Part shown: positions 54,737 through 64,000 of the stretch, piece after piece
How the letters are laid out: each line of letters starts with the position of its first letter
Position numbering within the stretch: the first letter of the stretch is position 1
Assembly: GCA_001899285.1 (NCBI GenBank)
Contig: MKWA01000024.1
Location: 62,001 to 126,000 of the forward strand
DNA length: 64,000 nucleotides
Direction: 5' to 3'
DNA from: Rhizobiales bacterium 64-17
GTDB lineage: Bacteria; Pseudomonadota; Alphaproteobacteria; Rhizobiales; Xanthobacteraceae
Made by a program: the position numbers and the translations under genes
The notes under the pieces: model-generated
Seen by the model: only the letters and a program-made list of their open reading frames with translations
Told to the model about the DNA's origin: nothing
Database searches by the model: none

Positions 54737-57148
54737 TCACGGGGATTTTCCAACGGGAAGATTCGCGGATGCGGGACGCCCCATGACCGGGGTGCCCGCG
54801 ACAGCCCCATGGGCCGAATCGGCGATGAGGTCGCTTTTTTGAATGATGCGGGGCAAGCGATGGACCCCGATGTCGGGGAGGGGTTGATCAAACAATTCAA
54901 CGTCGCACATGCAGCTATGGGCCGTGGTCCCCTGCGCAAGACGCGACGTTCCGACGTCACGTGTGAGCGCATTCGGGTTACCGTGAACGTCGAGCGGACG
55001 ACCCTCGACATCGTGCGGATCAAACCAGGCGCCCGTTGGCAATTGCACAACGCCGGGCATGACGCTGTCCGATAAACGGACGCCAGCCAAAGCCGCGCCG
55101 CGATCGTTAAAAAGCCTGACCACATCACCGTCCGCAATACCGCGCTCGCGCGCGTCAAACGGATTCATGCGAACCGGCTCGCGACCCCGAATCTTTTGCC
55201 CTCGGCTGACGTCGCCATGATCCAGCTGGCTGTGGAGTCGGGCCGGTGGCTGACTGGATATGAGGTGCAGCGGATAGCGTCCCTTTGCTCCCAGCCATTC
55301 AGTTTTGTCAAACCATGCGGCATGACCTTTGCAATCTTCGTACTGAAAGTCGGCGATCGCGTCGGAGTAAAGCTGCAGTTTGCCGGACGGTGTCTTGAGC
55401 GGATTGGCGAGCGGATCTGCGCGAAAGGCTTCGAACGTCGCGATGAGGTCGGGCAATTGCGGCCTCAGGTCGATGGGGTCGCCGTGCCAAAAGGTGTCGA
55501 AGTCCGGAAGAGTCACGTCGGCGCGTGCGGCATTGCTTGCTGTCATCTCGTAAAGGCGGCGGACCCACTGCATCTCGTCCCGGCCTTCGGTGAAGGCGTC
55601 GCGATATCCCAAACGATCCGCCAATGCGGAAAAGACGTCATAGTCCGTCCTCGCGTCACCGAGCGGTGCGGCAATGCGATGCATCGGTGTGATCCAGGAA
55701 TCGAAAGTCGAGGCAGCGAAATCATTGCGCTCCAACGGCGTTGCCACGGGAAACACGATGTCGGCGCGGCGCGCGGTCGCCGTCCAATACATGTCGTGGA
55801 CGATAATCGTCTCCGGTTTCCCCCAGACGCGGTCAAGGCGGTTGAGGTCCTGATGGTGGTGAAAAGGGTTTCCACCGGCCCAATAAATCAAGCCGATATC
55901 GGGATAGGTGAGCCGATTTCCGTTGTAGTCGAATGCGTCGCCGGGACGTTCCAGCATGTCGGTCAATCGCGCGACGGGGATATAATCCCGGACCGGATTG
56001 CTGCCTTGAGGCAAGGCGCCAACGGAAAACGTCAGGCGCTTGCGTTCCTTGAAACTGGAATTGAACACGCCATAGCCATACACAATGCCGCCGCCGGGAA
56101 GCCCGAAATGACCGAGCATCGCAGCAAGCGTCGTCCCGGCCCAATAGGTCTGCTCGCCATGTTCACCGCGCTGCACCGACAGTGACAGGCCGATGATGGA
56201 CCGCTCCCGGGATAGCCGCAGCGCGAGGTCGCGAATTTTATCGGCAGGCACGGTCGTCAAGGACGCGGCCCAATTCGCATCTTTCGCAACGCCGTCCTGC
56301 TTTCCGAGCAGATAGTCGGCGACGTGATCGAAGCCGTGGCAGTAACGATTCAGAAAGTCGGTGTCGTGAAGCCCATTCACAAGCAATGTATGGGCGAGAC
56401 CGAGCATCAGCGCGACGTCGCTGCCGGGCCGGCATGGAAGCCATTCGGCTTCGAGGAAACCGGCGGCATCGTCACGAACAGCGCTGACGTTGATAAAGTG
56501 CACGCCCGCTTCCTTGAGCGTGCGGAGATGATGCTCGGCGTCGTGGCTGCCGATGCCACCAGGGCTCACCTGATTGTTTTTGAGGCCGATGCCGCCAAAG
56601 CAAAGGATCAATTTGCAATGATCTGCAATGTCACGCGCGGGCGGGGCTTCGCCGCACGCCGTATAAAGCTGCATGCCGGTGATATGCGGAACGATGACGA
56701 GGCCGGCGCCCGCTGAATAATCGTTGACGGAATCCGTGTACCCGCCACCCAAGCGCAAAAATCGATGAATCTGACTTTGGGCGTGATGGAAGCGTCCGGC
56801 GCTCGACCAGCCATATGAGCTGCCGTAGACCGCGGAATCGCCGCGCCGTGCGCGCACATCGTGGATGGCATCCGCCGCCAGGTCGAGTGCGAAGTCCCAA
56901 TCGACGGCGACGAATGGCTCTCGCCCGCGGCCCGATCCATCGCTCCCCTTTCCGCGCTCCAGATATCCTTTGCGAACCATTGGCGTGAGGACACGCACGT
57001 TGGGGTCGCGCGTGGCGCGAAGGTTACGTCCAAGCGGTGAAGGGGAACGGTCGGTGCCGCTTGGAGAGACGACGAGCTCACCGTTCTCATCGAGATGAGC
57101 GCGAAAATTGCCCCAATGCGCGGCGGTTGGAAAACTATCGGTGCTCAT
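54737..57148 (-). CDS. molybdopterin-dependent S/N-oxide reductase, BisC-like
   Basis: A DMSO-reductase-family enzyme with bis-MGD cofactor. The N-terminal block AVYGSSYGWSSAGRFHHAQSQIHRFL matches biotin sulfoxide and TMAO reductases, where a Ser after this point ligands Mo. IVHDMYWTATARRADIVFPVATPLERND and the C-terminal cofactor region HLISSQPPARLHSQLD are present. No Tat signal is visible at the N-terminus (MSTDSFPTAAHWGNF), which argues for a cytoplasmic BisC-type enzyme that repairs oxidised small molecules. 803 aa. The physiological substrate is open. Confidence 0.9.
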   Translation of the reverse strand: MSTDSFPTAAHWGNFRAHLDENGELVVSPSGTDRSPSPLGRNLRATRDPNVRVLTPMVRKGYLERGKGSDGSGRGREPFVAVDWDFALDLAADAIHDVRARRGDSAVYGSSYGWSSAGRFHHAQSQIHRFLRLGGGYTDSVNDYSAGAGLVIVPHITGMQLYTACGEAPPARDIADHCKLILCFGGIGLKNNQVSPGGIGSHDAEHHLRTLKEAGVHFINVSAVRDDAAGFLEAEWLPCRPGSDVALMLGLAHTLLVNGLHDTDFLNRYCHGFDHVADYLLGKQDGVAKDANWAASLTTVPADKIRDLALRLSRERSIIGLSLSVQRGEHGEQTYWAGTTLAAMLGHFGLPGGGIVYGYGVFNSSFKERKRLTFSVGALPQGSNPVRDYIPVARLTDMLERPGDAFDYNGNRLTYPDIGLIYWAGGNPFHHHQDLNRLDRVWGKPETIIVHDMYWTATARRADIVFPVATPLERNDFAASTFDSWITPMHRIAAPLGDARTDYDVFSALADRLGYRDAFTEGRDEMQWVRRLYEMTASNAARADVTLPDFDTFWHGDPIDLRPQLPDLIATFEAFRADPLANPLKTPSGKLQLYSDAIADFQYEDCKGHAAWFDKTEWLGAKGRYPLHLISSQPPARLHSQLDHGDVSRGQKIRGREPVRMNPFDARERGIADGDVVRLFNDRGAALAGVRLSDSVMPGVVQLPTGAWFDPHDVEGRPLDVHGNPNALTRDVGTSRLAQGTTAHSCMCDVELFDQPLPDIGVHRLPRIIQKSDLIADSAHGAVAGTPVMGRPASANLPVGKSP

Positions 57149-57257
57149 CGATCGAACTCAAAAGAAGGTCAATCATCGTCGAGCCGCGGCCAGCCGCGAT
57201 TGCCGGGTGCTTCGAAGCATCGCCTTGCGAGGACTGCGCTGCCCCGCGAAATCCACA

Positions 57258-58034
57258 TCACGTATTTGCGACCCGGCCTGAACCTCTGTCCTGCGTCCCT
57301 ACCCGCGCTTCTCGCATCGCGCTGGATTGCCCATAAAGATTTTCGAGATAATCGATCAGCTCGCGCAAGGATTCGATTGCCGCACGAGGCTTGCGCCGCC
57401 GGATCCCTGACAGAATCCGCTCATGATATCCGATAATCGCCTTGCGCTCCCGCACCCGAAAAGTGACGAGATTTGTAATCGGTAGAAGAGCCTCAACGAC
57501 CGCATACATCATAAAGCGCAGGGGCGCATTGCAAGTTGCGTCGACGATTGCGCGGTGAAAACGTACGTCTGCCGCGCAGAAATCCTCATCACTAATCGAC
57601 GGGTCGCATGACGAGGCGAGCGCCTCTTCCATCGCCTGAATGTGCTGCGTCTGCCAGTTCTCGGCGGCGAGCTGACAGCAGCTTGCCTCCATCTCGAACC
57701 GTGCTCGCGCAATCTCTGCGAAGTTGAAGACGCCGAGGCTCACAAGCATCGTCGCGGTCCCGGTCAGCGATGCGGCAAACAGCGCCGGATCCGGCTCGGC
57801 GACAAAATTGCCGCCGAGGGGGCCACGTCGCGAGCGGACGAGATGCTGCGCCGCAAGCCGTTTCAGCGCTTCCCGGATGGTAGGGCGTGATACGCCATAA
57901 GTCTGGGCAAGCTCATCTTCGGTCGGCAACCGTTGGCCGACCTGGAGGCGGCCGCTGACGATGGCTTCGCGGATTTGCTCGGAAATCTGTTTGGCAACGC
58001 TGGCCGTCACGACAGCTGGCAACTGACGCTGCAT
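57258..58034 (-). CDS. GntR-family (FadR/FCD) regulator
   Basis: The winged helix reads LPTEDELAQTYGVSRPTIREALKRLAAQHLV, and the C-terminal FCD domain has FHRAIVDATCNAPLRFMMYAVVEALL and GYHERILSGIRRRKPRAAIESL, with metal-site histidines. The start at MQRQLPAVVTASV (58034) gives 258 aa; a longer form from 58073 is possible. It is divergent from the AcuI-like gene (170 nt) and could control it together with the transporter operon. Ligand unknown. Confidence 0.88.
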   Translation of the reverse strand: MQRQLPAVVTASVAKQISEQIREAIVSGRLQVGQRLPTEDELAQTYGVSRPTIREALKRLAAQHLVRSRRGPLGGNFVAEPDPALFAASLTGTATMLVSLGVFNFAEIARARFEMEASCCQLAAENWQTQHIQAMEEALASSCDPSISDEDFCAADVRFHRAIVDATCNAPLRFMMYAVVEALLPITNLVTFRVRERKAIIGYHERILSGIRRRKPRAAIESLRELIDYLENLYGQSSAMREARVGTQDRGSGRVANT

Positions 58035-58203
58035 AGAGGTTTTGCCCCCGACAATCGCGGCAGAGAGGCCCATATCTCGGGCCGAGGTTCACCGCACCCA
58101 TTCGCCTCTGGGCATACAGCAGATTCGCAGAAGGCACATCGCCTCTGTTCGCCGATGCTCACAAGCAGTGCCAATCTACAAAATCATTATTTGTTTGACA
58201 AAT

Positions 58204-59247
58204 ATGAAAATGAAACCACAATCCACCCCGCTGCAAACAGCACTGGTGGAGGGACCGTTGCCGTTTCAAGCGATTGTTGCGCGCGACACTTCGGGAAAAA
58301 GCATCGCCGAACCGGCGTCGCTGGAGCTGAGTGACCTTCCGGCCGGGGACGTGCTGGTCGAGGTGCAATATTCCGCGCTGAATTACAAAGATGCGCTCGC
58401 GGTCTGCGGCAACCGCAATAAGATCATGAAAAGCCTGCCTTTCGTGCCCGGCATCGATCTTGTCGGGACCGTGGTCGAAAGCAGCGACCCTGCGTTTGCT
58501 GCAGGCGATCAGGTGCTTGCCACGGGCTGGGGCCTCGGCGAGCGTCACTGGGGCGGATTTTCCCGTTATGCGAGGTTGAAGAAGGAGTGGCTGACGCCGC
58601 TCCCTGCGGGACTGACGCCATTGCGGGCGATGGCATTGGGCACGGCGGGCCTTACCGCCATGCTGTGCGTCGAGGTGCTGGAGCGGGCTGGCGTGACGCC
58701 CTCGTCGGGTGAGGTGGTTGTCACTGGCGCGTCGGGCGGCGTCGGCAGCCTGTCGGTGATGTTGCTTGCCGCGCTTGGCTATTCCGCTGCTGCGGCTACA
58801 GGCAAATCTGAGCAATCCGAATATTTCAAATCGCTTGGCGCGTCCCGCGTCGTGCCGCGCGCTGAACTCGATCGCGATGCTAAGCCGTTGGAAAAGGAGC
58901 TTTGGGCGGGCGCTGTCGACACGGTCGGCAGCCGAACACTAGCTACCCTGCTGACGCAAATCCGTTACGGCGGTACGGTGGCCGCGTGCGGCCTGGCCGG
59001 CGGCTTTGATCTGCCTTCGACGGTGATGCCCTTCATCCTGCGCAATGTTGGATTGCAGGGCGTCGATTCCGTTTATTTGCCCGCTGACCGGCGAGGACCG
59101 GCCTGGCGCAGGCTTGCCGAGCTTCTGCCCGCCGCGCAAATTGACCGCATCGCCCAAGTGGCGAAACTCGCGGATATTCCCGATCTCGCGCAAAAAATGC
59201 TGGACGGGAAAACGCAGGGTCGCGCCGTCATCTCGCTGGAGTCGTAA
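58204..59247 (+). CDS. AcuI/YhdH-like quinone-oxidoreductase (acrylyl-CoA reductase type)
   Basis: Zinc-independent MDR reductase of 347 aa. VQYSALNYKDALAVCGNRNKIMKSLPFVPGIDLVGTV is the YhdH/AcuI signature; NADPH binds near VVTGASGGVGSLSVMLLAALG. AcuI reduces acryloyl-CoA to propionyl-CoA. Start at MKMKPQS (58204); the track ORF adds 54 residues that run over the promoter. It is followed by the Pot-type transporter after 39 nt. Confidence 0.88.
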   Translation: MKMKPQSTPLQTALVEGPLPFQAIVARDTSGKSIAEPASLELSDLPAGDVLVEVQYSALNYKDALAVCGNRNKIMKSLPFVPGIDLVGTVVESSDPAFAAGDQVLATGWGLGERHWGGFSRYARLKKEWLTPLPAGLTPLRAMALGTAGLTAMLCVEVLERAGVTPSSGEVVVTGASGGVGSLSVMLLAALGYSAAAATGKSEQSEYFKSLGASRVVPRAELDRDAKPLEKELWAGAVDTVGSRTLATLLTQIRYGGTVAACGLAGGFDLPSTVMPFILRNVGLQGVDSVYLPADRRGPAWRRLAELLPAAQIDRIAQVAKLADIPDLAQKMLDGKTQGRAVISLES

Positions 59248-59286
59248 CGGAAAAATTTTTCACCTCAGCAAGGGGGAGGCCATTCG

Positions 59287-60342
59287 ATGACTGACAGGTT
59301 CTCACGTCGATCTTTCATTCGCCTTGGCACGACCGGCGCGATCGCCAGCATTGCGGCGCCAATGGTGATTTCTTCCGCTGTCCGCGCCCAGAACCGGACA
59401 CTTTACGTCAATACCTATGGCGGAGATCTCGAACAGGGCTGGAAAAAGGCTTACTGCGAACCATTCACCAAACAGACCGGCATCAATATCAAAACGGTGA
59501 CGCCGGTTAACTTTGCCAAGCTGCGTGCGCAGGTGCAGACCAAGTCCTTTGAATGGGACATCACCTGCATGAACATCACCGAGTTGACGCAGGCGGAAGT
59601 CGATGGATTGACCGAAACCATCGATCTCAAGATCGTGAAGGATGTTCCCAAGAGCATTATCGTCGGCAACGGGATCGGCGCGTACAACCTCGGCACGACG
59701 CTTGTTTATCGGAAGGATAAATTCCCGAATGGAGGCCCCCAGAGTTGGGCCGATTTCTGGGACGTCGAAAAATTCCCGGGCAATCGCTGTCTGTTCAATC
59801 GTCCATTTACCTGCCTTGCTTGGGCATTGCTCGCCGACGGCGTGCCCAAGGACAAGCTCTATCCGATGGATGTCGATCGCGCGTTCAAGAAAATGGACGA
59901 GATCAAGCCCCATATCAAAGTGTGGTGGACGCAAGGATCGCAGTCGCAGCAACTGATCCGCGACGGCGAAGTCGACATGATCGGCATGTGGAGTGCGCGC
60001 GCAGCGAACCTGATCGAGCAGGGTGTTCCGCTCGAAATGGTCTGGAACGGTGCGGAAAACTTCACGTCCTACTGGTTCCTGCCGCGGGGCACGCCGCGAG
60101 CGGAGATAGCCTGGCAGTTCGCTAATTTTGCCGCGCAAGCAGAGCAGCAGGCGAATTTTACCAAGCTGCTGCCTTACGGACCTGTCAATCCGGGTGCGCT
60201 GAAACTCGTGCCGGAAGCGCGCATGAAGCTGACGCCGTCCTGGCCGGCCAATCTCGACGTTTCGTTTGAGCATGATGCCAAATGGCTCGGTTCGCGTCTC
60301 GGCGGAATCCGTGAGCGCTGGGCTCAGTGGCTCGCGTCCTGA
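59287..60342 (+). CDS. Pot-type ABC substrate-binding protein with Tat signal
   Basis: Extracellular solute-binding protein of the PotD/PotF class (351 aa). FSRRSFIRLGTTGAIASIAAPMV is a twin-arginine signal, so it is probably exported folded. The mature chain begins TLYVNTYGGDLEQGWKKAY. The family carries spermidine or putrescine, but some bind other cationic or organic acids. GGGGGAG precedes the ATG. It leads the potB-potC-like genes. Confidence 0.9.
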   Translation: MTDRFSRRSFIRLGTTGAIASIAAPMVISSAVRAQNRTLYVNTYGGDLEQGWKKAYCEPFTKQTGINIKTVTPVNFAKLRAQVQTKSFEWDITCMNITELTQAEVDGLTETIDLKIVKDVPKSIIVGNGIGAYNLGTTLVYRKDKFPNGGPQSWADFWDVEKFPGNRCLFNRPFTCLAWALLADGVPKDKLYPMDVDRAFKKMDEIKPHIKVWWTQGSQSQQLIRDGEVDMIGMWSARAANLIEQGVPLEMVWNGAENFTSYWFLPRGTPRAEIAWQFANFAAQAEQQANFTKLLPYGPVNPGALKLVPEARMKLTPSWPANLDVSFEHDAKWLGSRLGGIRERWAQWLAS

Positions 60343-60366
60343 TCTTCGGGTGGCCTGATCGGCATC

Positions 60367-61197
60367 ATGATCGCCTGGGAAAGCAAAGCAGCGAAGCCTT
60401 ATCTGCTGATGGCGCCGGTCGTCGCCGTCATCGCGGTTTGCTTTCTTCTGCCGATCCTCAATGTTCTGTTTCTGTCGTTCACCGAGCCGACAGTATCGCT
60501 CCATAACTATGCTCGGATTTTCTCCGTACCGCTTTATCTCCGCGTTCTTGCCAATACGTTCAAGAATGCGGCTCTGGTTACAGTGATCTGTCTCGTGCTC
60601 GCTTATCCATTGGCTTACACGCTGGTGCGGCGTGGCCCTGTGATCGCCGGCATCCTTTTGGCGGCGGTCGCTATCCCGTTCTGGACCGGCTTTCTTGTCC
60701 GGACGTTTTCTTGGTTGGTTATTTTCGGAGCGGAGGGCCCCGTCGCCGGAGTGATGCGATGGGCGGGATTCGAGCCGCCGCGCATGCTGTTCACCACCTT
60801 CGCCGCGCTGTGGGGCATGACGCATATTCTGCTGCCCTACATGGTGATGGCGCTGTATGGCGTGATGAAGCGCATCAATATGCAGCAGATCAAGGCCGCG
60901 GAAAGTCTCGGCGCCACGCCGGTCATCGCGTTCTGGCGGGTGTTTGTGCCGCAATCTCTGCCCGGTGTAATTAACGGCTGTGTGCTCGTTTTCACGATGT
61001 GTCTTGGCTTTTACGTTACGCCGGTTCTGCTTGGCACGCCGACTGACATGATGATCGCGCAACTGATCGGCCAGCAGGTGCAGGAGTTGCTGGCGTGGGG
61101 TTTCGCCGCCGCGTTGTCGGTGATGCTGATGATCTGCACGTTCGCGATTCTCGCGATCTATGATCGCTTCTTCGGTCTGCAGCGGTTATGGGGCTGA
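60367..61197 (+). CDS. Pot-type ABC permease (PotB-like)
   Basis: A membrane protein with six helices. The EAA loop reads IKAAESLGATPVIAFWRVFVPQSLPGVING, the contact site for the ATPase. At 276 aa it is standard for PotB. It lies 24 nt after the binding protein; the second permease starts 4 nt after its stop. Confidence 0.9.
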   Translation: MIAWESKAAKPYLLMAPVVAVIAVCFLLPILNVLFLSFTEPTVSLHNYARIFSVPLYLRVLANTFKNAALVTVICLVLAYPLAYTLVRRGPVIAGILLAAVAIPFWTGFLVRTFSWLVIFGAEGPVAGVMRWAGFEPPRMLFTTFAALWGMTHILLPYMVMALYGVMKRINMQQIKAAESLGATPVIAFWRVFVPQSLPGVINGCVLVFTMCLGFYVTPVLLGTPTDMMIAQLIGQQVQELLAWGFAAALSVMLMICTFAILAIYDRFFGLQRLWG

Positions 61198-61201
61198 ACC
61201 G

Positions 61202-61972
61202 ATGATTGCGCTCGTTCTTGCCCTGATTGTTGCCGCATTCCTGGTCGCGCCATTGTTCATCGTCGTTCCGATGTCGTTCAGCACCGCGGCCTCTTTTGCC
61301 TTTCCGCCGCCTGGCTATTCGCTCGGCTATTACCAGGCCTTCTTCGCCAACGAGAGCTGGCTGACGTCCGTTTTCAATAGCCTGATCATTGCTTCCATCA
61401 CGACGGTATGCACGCTGGCCATTACCATTCCTGCGGCCATGGGCTTTGTGCGTTATCGGTTTCGCGGTGCGAGCGTCTTCAACCTGATTGTGATGGCGCC
61501 GTTGATCACGCCACATATCATGGCAGCCCTTGCTTACTACAATTTCCTCGCCAAGTTCGGAATTCTCGGTACGCATCTCGGCGTTATCATCGCACATACG
61601 GTGCTGACGGTGCCGATCTGTTTCCTGTGTGTTTGCGCAGCGATCAAAGGTTTCGATACCAATCTCGAGCGCGCTGCGATGAGCATGGGCGCCGGACCGT
61701 TGAAAACGTTCCGGATGGTGACCTTTCCGCTATTGCGGCCCGGTTTCCTGATCGGCGCCTTGTTCACTTTCCTGTATTCGTTCGAAGAGCCCGTGGTGGC
61801 GCTCTTTATCAGCGGCCGTGTCGCCGCGACGATGCCGAAGAAGATGTTCGAAAGCATCCAGCTCGACGCTGACCCGATCATCGCGGTGGTGTCGACGCTG
61901 CTCTTTGCCTTTGCGGCCCTCGCCATCTTGATTCCAACGACGGTTCGCCTCTTTCGGGATCGCGCGGCATGA
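61202..61972 (+). CDS. Pot-type ABC permease (PotC-like)
   Basis: Six-helix permease of 256 aa with EAA loop LERAAMSMGAGPLKTFRMVTFPLLRPG. Start set at MIALVLALIVAA (61202); the track form from 61160 overlaps the first permease. The stop overlaps the next ATG (ATGA). No ATP-binding subunit is encoded in the window; it could be after the acyl-CoA synthetase or elsewhere. Confidence 0.9.
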   Translation: MIALVLALIVAAFLVAPLFIVVPMSFSTAASFAFPPPGYSLGYYQAFFANESWLTSVFNSLIIASITTVCTLAITIPAAMGFVRYRFRGASVFNLIVMAPLITPHIMAALAYYNFLAKFGILGTHLGVIIAHTVLTVPICFLCVCAAIKGFDTNLERAAMSMGAGPLKTFRMVTFPLLRPGFLIGALFTFLYSFEEPVVALFISGRVAATMPKKMFESIQLDADPIIAVVSTLLFAFAALAILIPTTVRLFRDRAA

Positions 61973-64000
61973 AAAACCCCATGAACCGCCGTTCGATCGA
62001 CGCGCTGCTCGATCCACGTTCGATCGCCGTTCTCGGCGCGTCGGATCGCCCCGGGTCGATTGGTGATATCATTCTTGGATCGCTGCGCAAATGCGGCTTT
62101 GCCGGTGACGTTTGGCCGATCAATCCGCGCTACAAGGAAATTCACGGTTTTTCCTGTTACGAGCATATCAGCCAGATTCCCGGCGCACCCGACGTTGTCG
62201 CGATCTGTACCCGTGGCGATACTGCGCCGGCACATCTGAAAGACATACTGGCGGTCGGCGGCCGCTCTGCGGTGATCTACGACGGCGGCTTCTCGGAAAG
62301 CGGCGACGAAGGTGCCGCACGCCAGCGCGAGATCACCCTGTTTTGCCGGGATAACGACATTGCCCTGTGCGGTCCGAACTGCATGGGAACGATCAATGTC
62401 CATAGCGGCGCGACCACCTACAAACTCCCGTTGCTCGATACAGCGCGCCTGCGCGGCAATGTCGGGCTGATCTCGCAAAGCGGATCGATCACGATTGGTC
62501 TGCTGGGAGATACGCGCCGGTTCGGATTTTCAACGGTGGTGTCCACTGGCAATGAAGCCGGATTGAAGGCGGCGGACTATGTCGATGCGCTGATCGACGA
62601 TGAAAGAACCGGCGTCATCGCGCTCTTCATCGAAACGGCCCGCGATCCTGCGCGGTTTCGTGCGGCACTGGAGCGCGCCGCGAATGCCGACAAGCCGGTC
62701 GTTGTGCTCAAGGTGGGTCGCAGTGCCCGCGCAGAGCAGGCGGTGAAGAGTCATACCGGCGGGCTTGCCGGCGAGTCGCGGATATTCTCGGAGATGCTGC
62801 GCAAGGTTGCTGCCATTGAGGTCGCTGACATCGATGAGATGACGGAGGTTCTGGCTGCGCTGCAGGTGCGCAAGCGTCCGGCTGGCCGCCGCATCGCCGC
62901 GGTGACCGGTTCGGGTGGCCAGGCTGAACTCGTTTTGGATATCGCGGAAGCTCATGCCGTGGATTTGCCCCCGCTGTCGGCGGCGAGCCGTGCCGAAGCG
63001 GAATCCGTCATCGGCCATCTCACGGGCGATGGCAATCCGATGGATGCCTGGGGCAACGGCGACGTTGCACGCAATCTCCCTCACGCGTTTTCTGTTCTCG
63101 ACCGCGATCCCAATTATGATGTGATCGTTCTCTGCAATGAGAATATCGATAATGCTCCGATCGGGCGTTCCGAAGCGGTGATGAAGTTGTTTTGTGTGTC
63201 GGCGCAAGCATCGTCGAAGCCACACTTCGCTCTCAACATGCGCCCCGGTTTGATGCACAGCGGTAATCTCGAACTCCTGCGTGAGGCGGGAGCCGGGATG
63301 CTTGGCGGCGCGCGCCAGGGCCTGGGTGCGATTGATCGTGTGGCTGTGTTTGAGCAGGCTCGCCGGCGTGCCAAAGCAGAAATGTCTTCCATCGAATCGA
63401 TCAGTCTTCCGGGTACAGGCACGGGCCGGACGATCAACGAATATGATTCCAAACAAATCCTTGCCCGCTACGGTTTGCAGGTCGGCGATGAGATGCTCGT
63501 GCAGACACCGGAGCAAGCGGTCGCCTTCGCAAACAGCATCGGCTGGCCAGTGGTTCTCAAGGTCGCGTCGGATGACATGCCGCACAAGACCGAGGTCGGC
63601 GCCGTCAAACTCGGTCTCAAGAGCGAAGCTGACCTGACAACTGCCTTCACGGAACTCGCCGGCACTGTCGCCAAAATCAAACCGAAGTCGCTGCGCGGCT
63701 ATCTCGTCCAGCCGATGGTTTCCAGCGGCGTTGAAGTTTTCATCGGGCTGAGACGTGATCCGGAATGGGGCATGACGATTCTGTTCGGTGTCGGTGGAGT
63801 TCTCATCGAACTGATCCGCGAAAGCGCGATGCGGTTGCTGCCGGTGTCGGCTGACGACATTGACCGGATGCTACGGGAGACGCGCGCCTGGCAATTGCTG
63901 TCCGGTGTGCGTGGGCAGCCACCGGCCGATATCGAGGCGCTCGCTGCGTGCATGGCAGCGGTGGCCCGCTTTGGCTTGGCCGCCGGCGACAGTCTCGCGG
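61969..64000 (+). CDS. acyl-CoA synthetase (NDP-forming) type protein, cut by the window end
   Basis: ADP-forming CoA ligases convert acyl-CoA, ADP and phosphate to acid and ATP (or the reverse). From the ATG at 61969 the frame stays open to the window end, so it is absent from the ORF track. The CoA-binding domain has DPRSIAVLGASDRPGSIGD and LCGPNCMG, the ligase domain has LISQSGSITI and the phospho-His KSHTGGLAG, and an ATP-grasp domain starts near INEYDSKQILARYGLQVG. The stop lies beyond base 64000. It overlaps the permease stop (ATGA). Specificity is unknown; a link with the AcuI-like reductase fits an acyl-CoA pathway. Confidence 0.88.
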   Translation, partial: MKNPMNRRSIDALLDPRSIAVLGASDRPGSIGDIILGSLRKCGFAGDVWPINPRYKEIHGFSCYEHISQIPGAPDVVAICTRGDTAPAHLKDILAVGGRSAVIYDGGFSESGDEGAARQREITLFCRDNDIALCGPNCMGTINVHSGATTYKLPLLDTARLRGNVGLISQSGSITIGLLGDTRRFGFSTVVSTGNEAGLKAADYVDALIDDERTGVIALFIETARDPARFRAALERAANADKPVVVLKVGRSARAEQAVKSHTGGLAGESRIFSEMLRKVAAIEVADIDEMTEVLAALQVRKRPAGRRIAAVTGSGGQAELVLDIAEAHAVDLPPLSAASRAEAESVIGHLTGDGNPMDAWGNGDVARNLPHAFSVLDRDPNYDVIVLCNENIDNAPIGRSEAVMKLFCVSAQASSKPHFALNMRPGLMHSGNLELLREAGAGMLGGARQGLGAIDRVAVFEQARRRAKAEMSSIESISLPGTGTGRTINEYDSKQILARYGLQVGDEMLVQTPEQAVAFANSIGWPVVLKVASDDMPHKTEVGAVKLGLKSEADLTTAFTELAGTVAKIKPKSLRGYLVQPMVSSGVEVFIGLRRDPEWGMTILFGVGGVLIELIRESAMRLLPVSADDIDRMLRETRAWQLLSGVRGQPPADIEALAACMAAVARFGLAAGDSLA

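Noticed and set aside
59302-61062. 586-aa minus-strand ORF across the Pot-type genes
   Set aside because: Shadow; the plus-strand frames have clear ABC transporter motifs.

Overview
The window looks like chromosomal DNA of an alphaproteobacterium of the order Hyphomicrobiales, probably near Bradyrhizobium, Rhodopseudomonas or Pseudolabrys. The evidence is high GC, the order mnmG-rsmG-parA-parB with a perfect parS site in front, alphaproteobacterial forms of LptE, LolA and FtsK, a CtrA-type TTAA-N7-TTAAC box, and a dispersed palindrome typical of Bradyrhizobium relatives. All function calls come from reading translations and motifs; no database search was run.

Layout. (1) 0.1-22.1 kb is core genome: parS, tRNA modification and rRNA methylation, chromosome partitioning, a lytic transglycosylase, holA-lptE-leuS, regulators, a HerA-like ATPase, xthA, lolA, ftsK and a DapC-like aminotransferase. 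(2) 22.1-45.3 kb is a mosaic accessory region. It starts with a P4-type integrase, an AlpA-like factor and a two-gene cassette: an unrecognised 581-aa protein followed 3 nt later by a 464-aa member of the tRNA-guanine transglycosylase (TGT/DpdA) superfamily. Next come a SRAP protein with small coupled genes, zinc-finger mini-proteins, a broken Ku gene joined to a TadG-like remnant, a cupin protein, an HUH replication-initiator-like protein beside inverted repeats, small orphan genes, a secreted LprI-like coiled-coil protein and a short tyrosine recombinase. The segment ends with a CBASS anti-phage locus: a CapW-like WYL repressor with an unknown 522-aa partner, divergent from CD-NTase, E2-like and patatin genes. 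(3) 45.3-54.4 kb is a metabolic block: an IclR remnant, a quinone reductase, a complete Liv-type ABC transporter, an HpcH/HpaI aldolase, a bicupin, a DUF6282-type hydrolase and a divergent IclR regulator. (4) 54.5-64 kb holds a second copy of a roughly 150-bp repeat also present at 22.1 kb, a BisC-like molybdoenzyme, a GntR regulator, an AcuI-like reductase, a Pot-type ABC importer lacking an ATPase in view, and an ADP-forming acyl-CoA synthetase cut by the window end.

The most unusual item is the island-borne TGT-superfamily enzyme. It keeps the DSGGF, LQG, second-aspartate and Cys/His zinc motifs of base-exchange enzymes but is clearly not housekeeping Tgt. With its partner it may be a nucleic-acid modification system, possibly 7-deazaguanine in DNA, although no preQ0 genes lie nearby. 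CBASS is an established defence system; its new aspect here is the linked 522-aa gene and a readable operator overlapping the -10 box.
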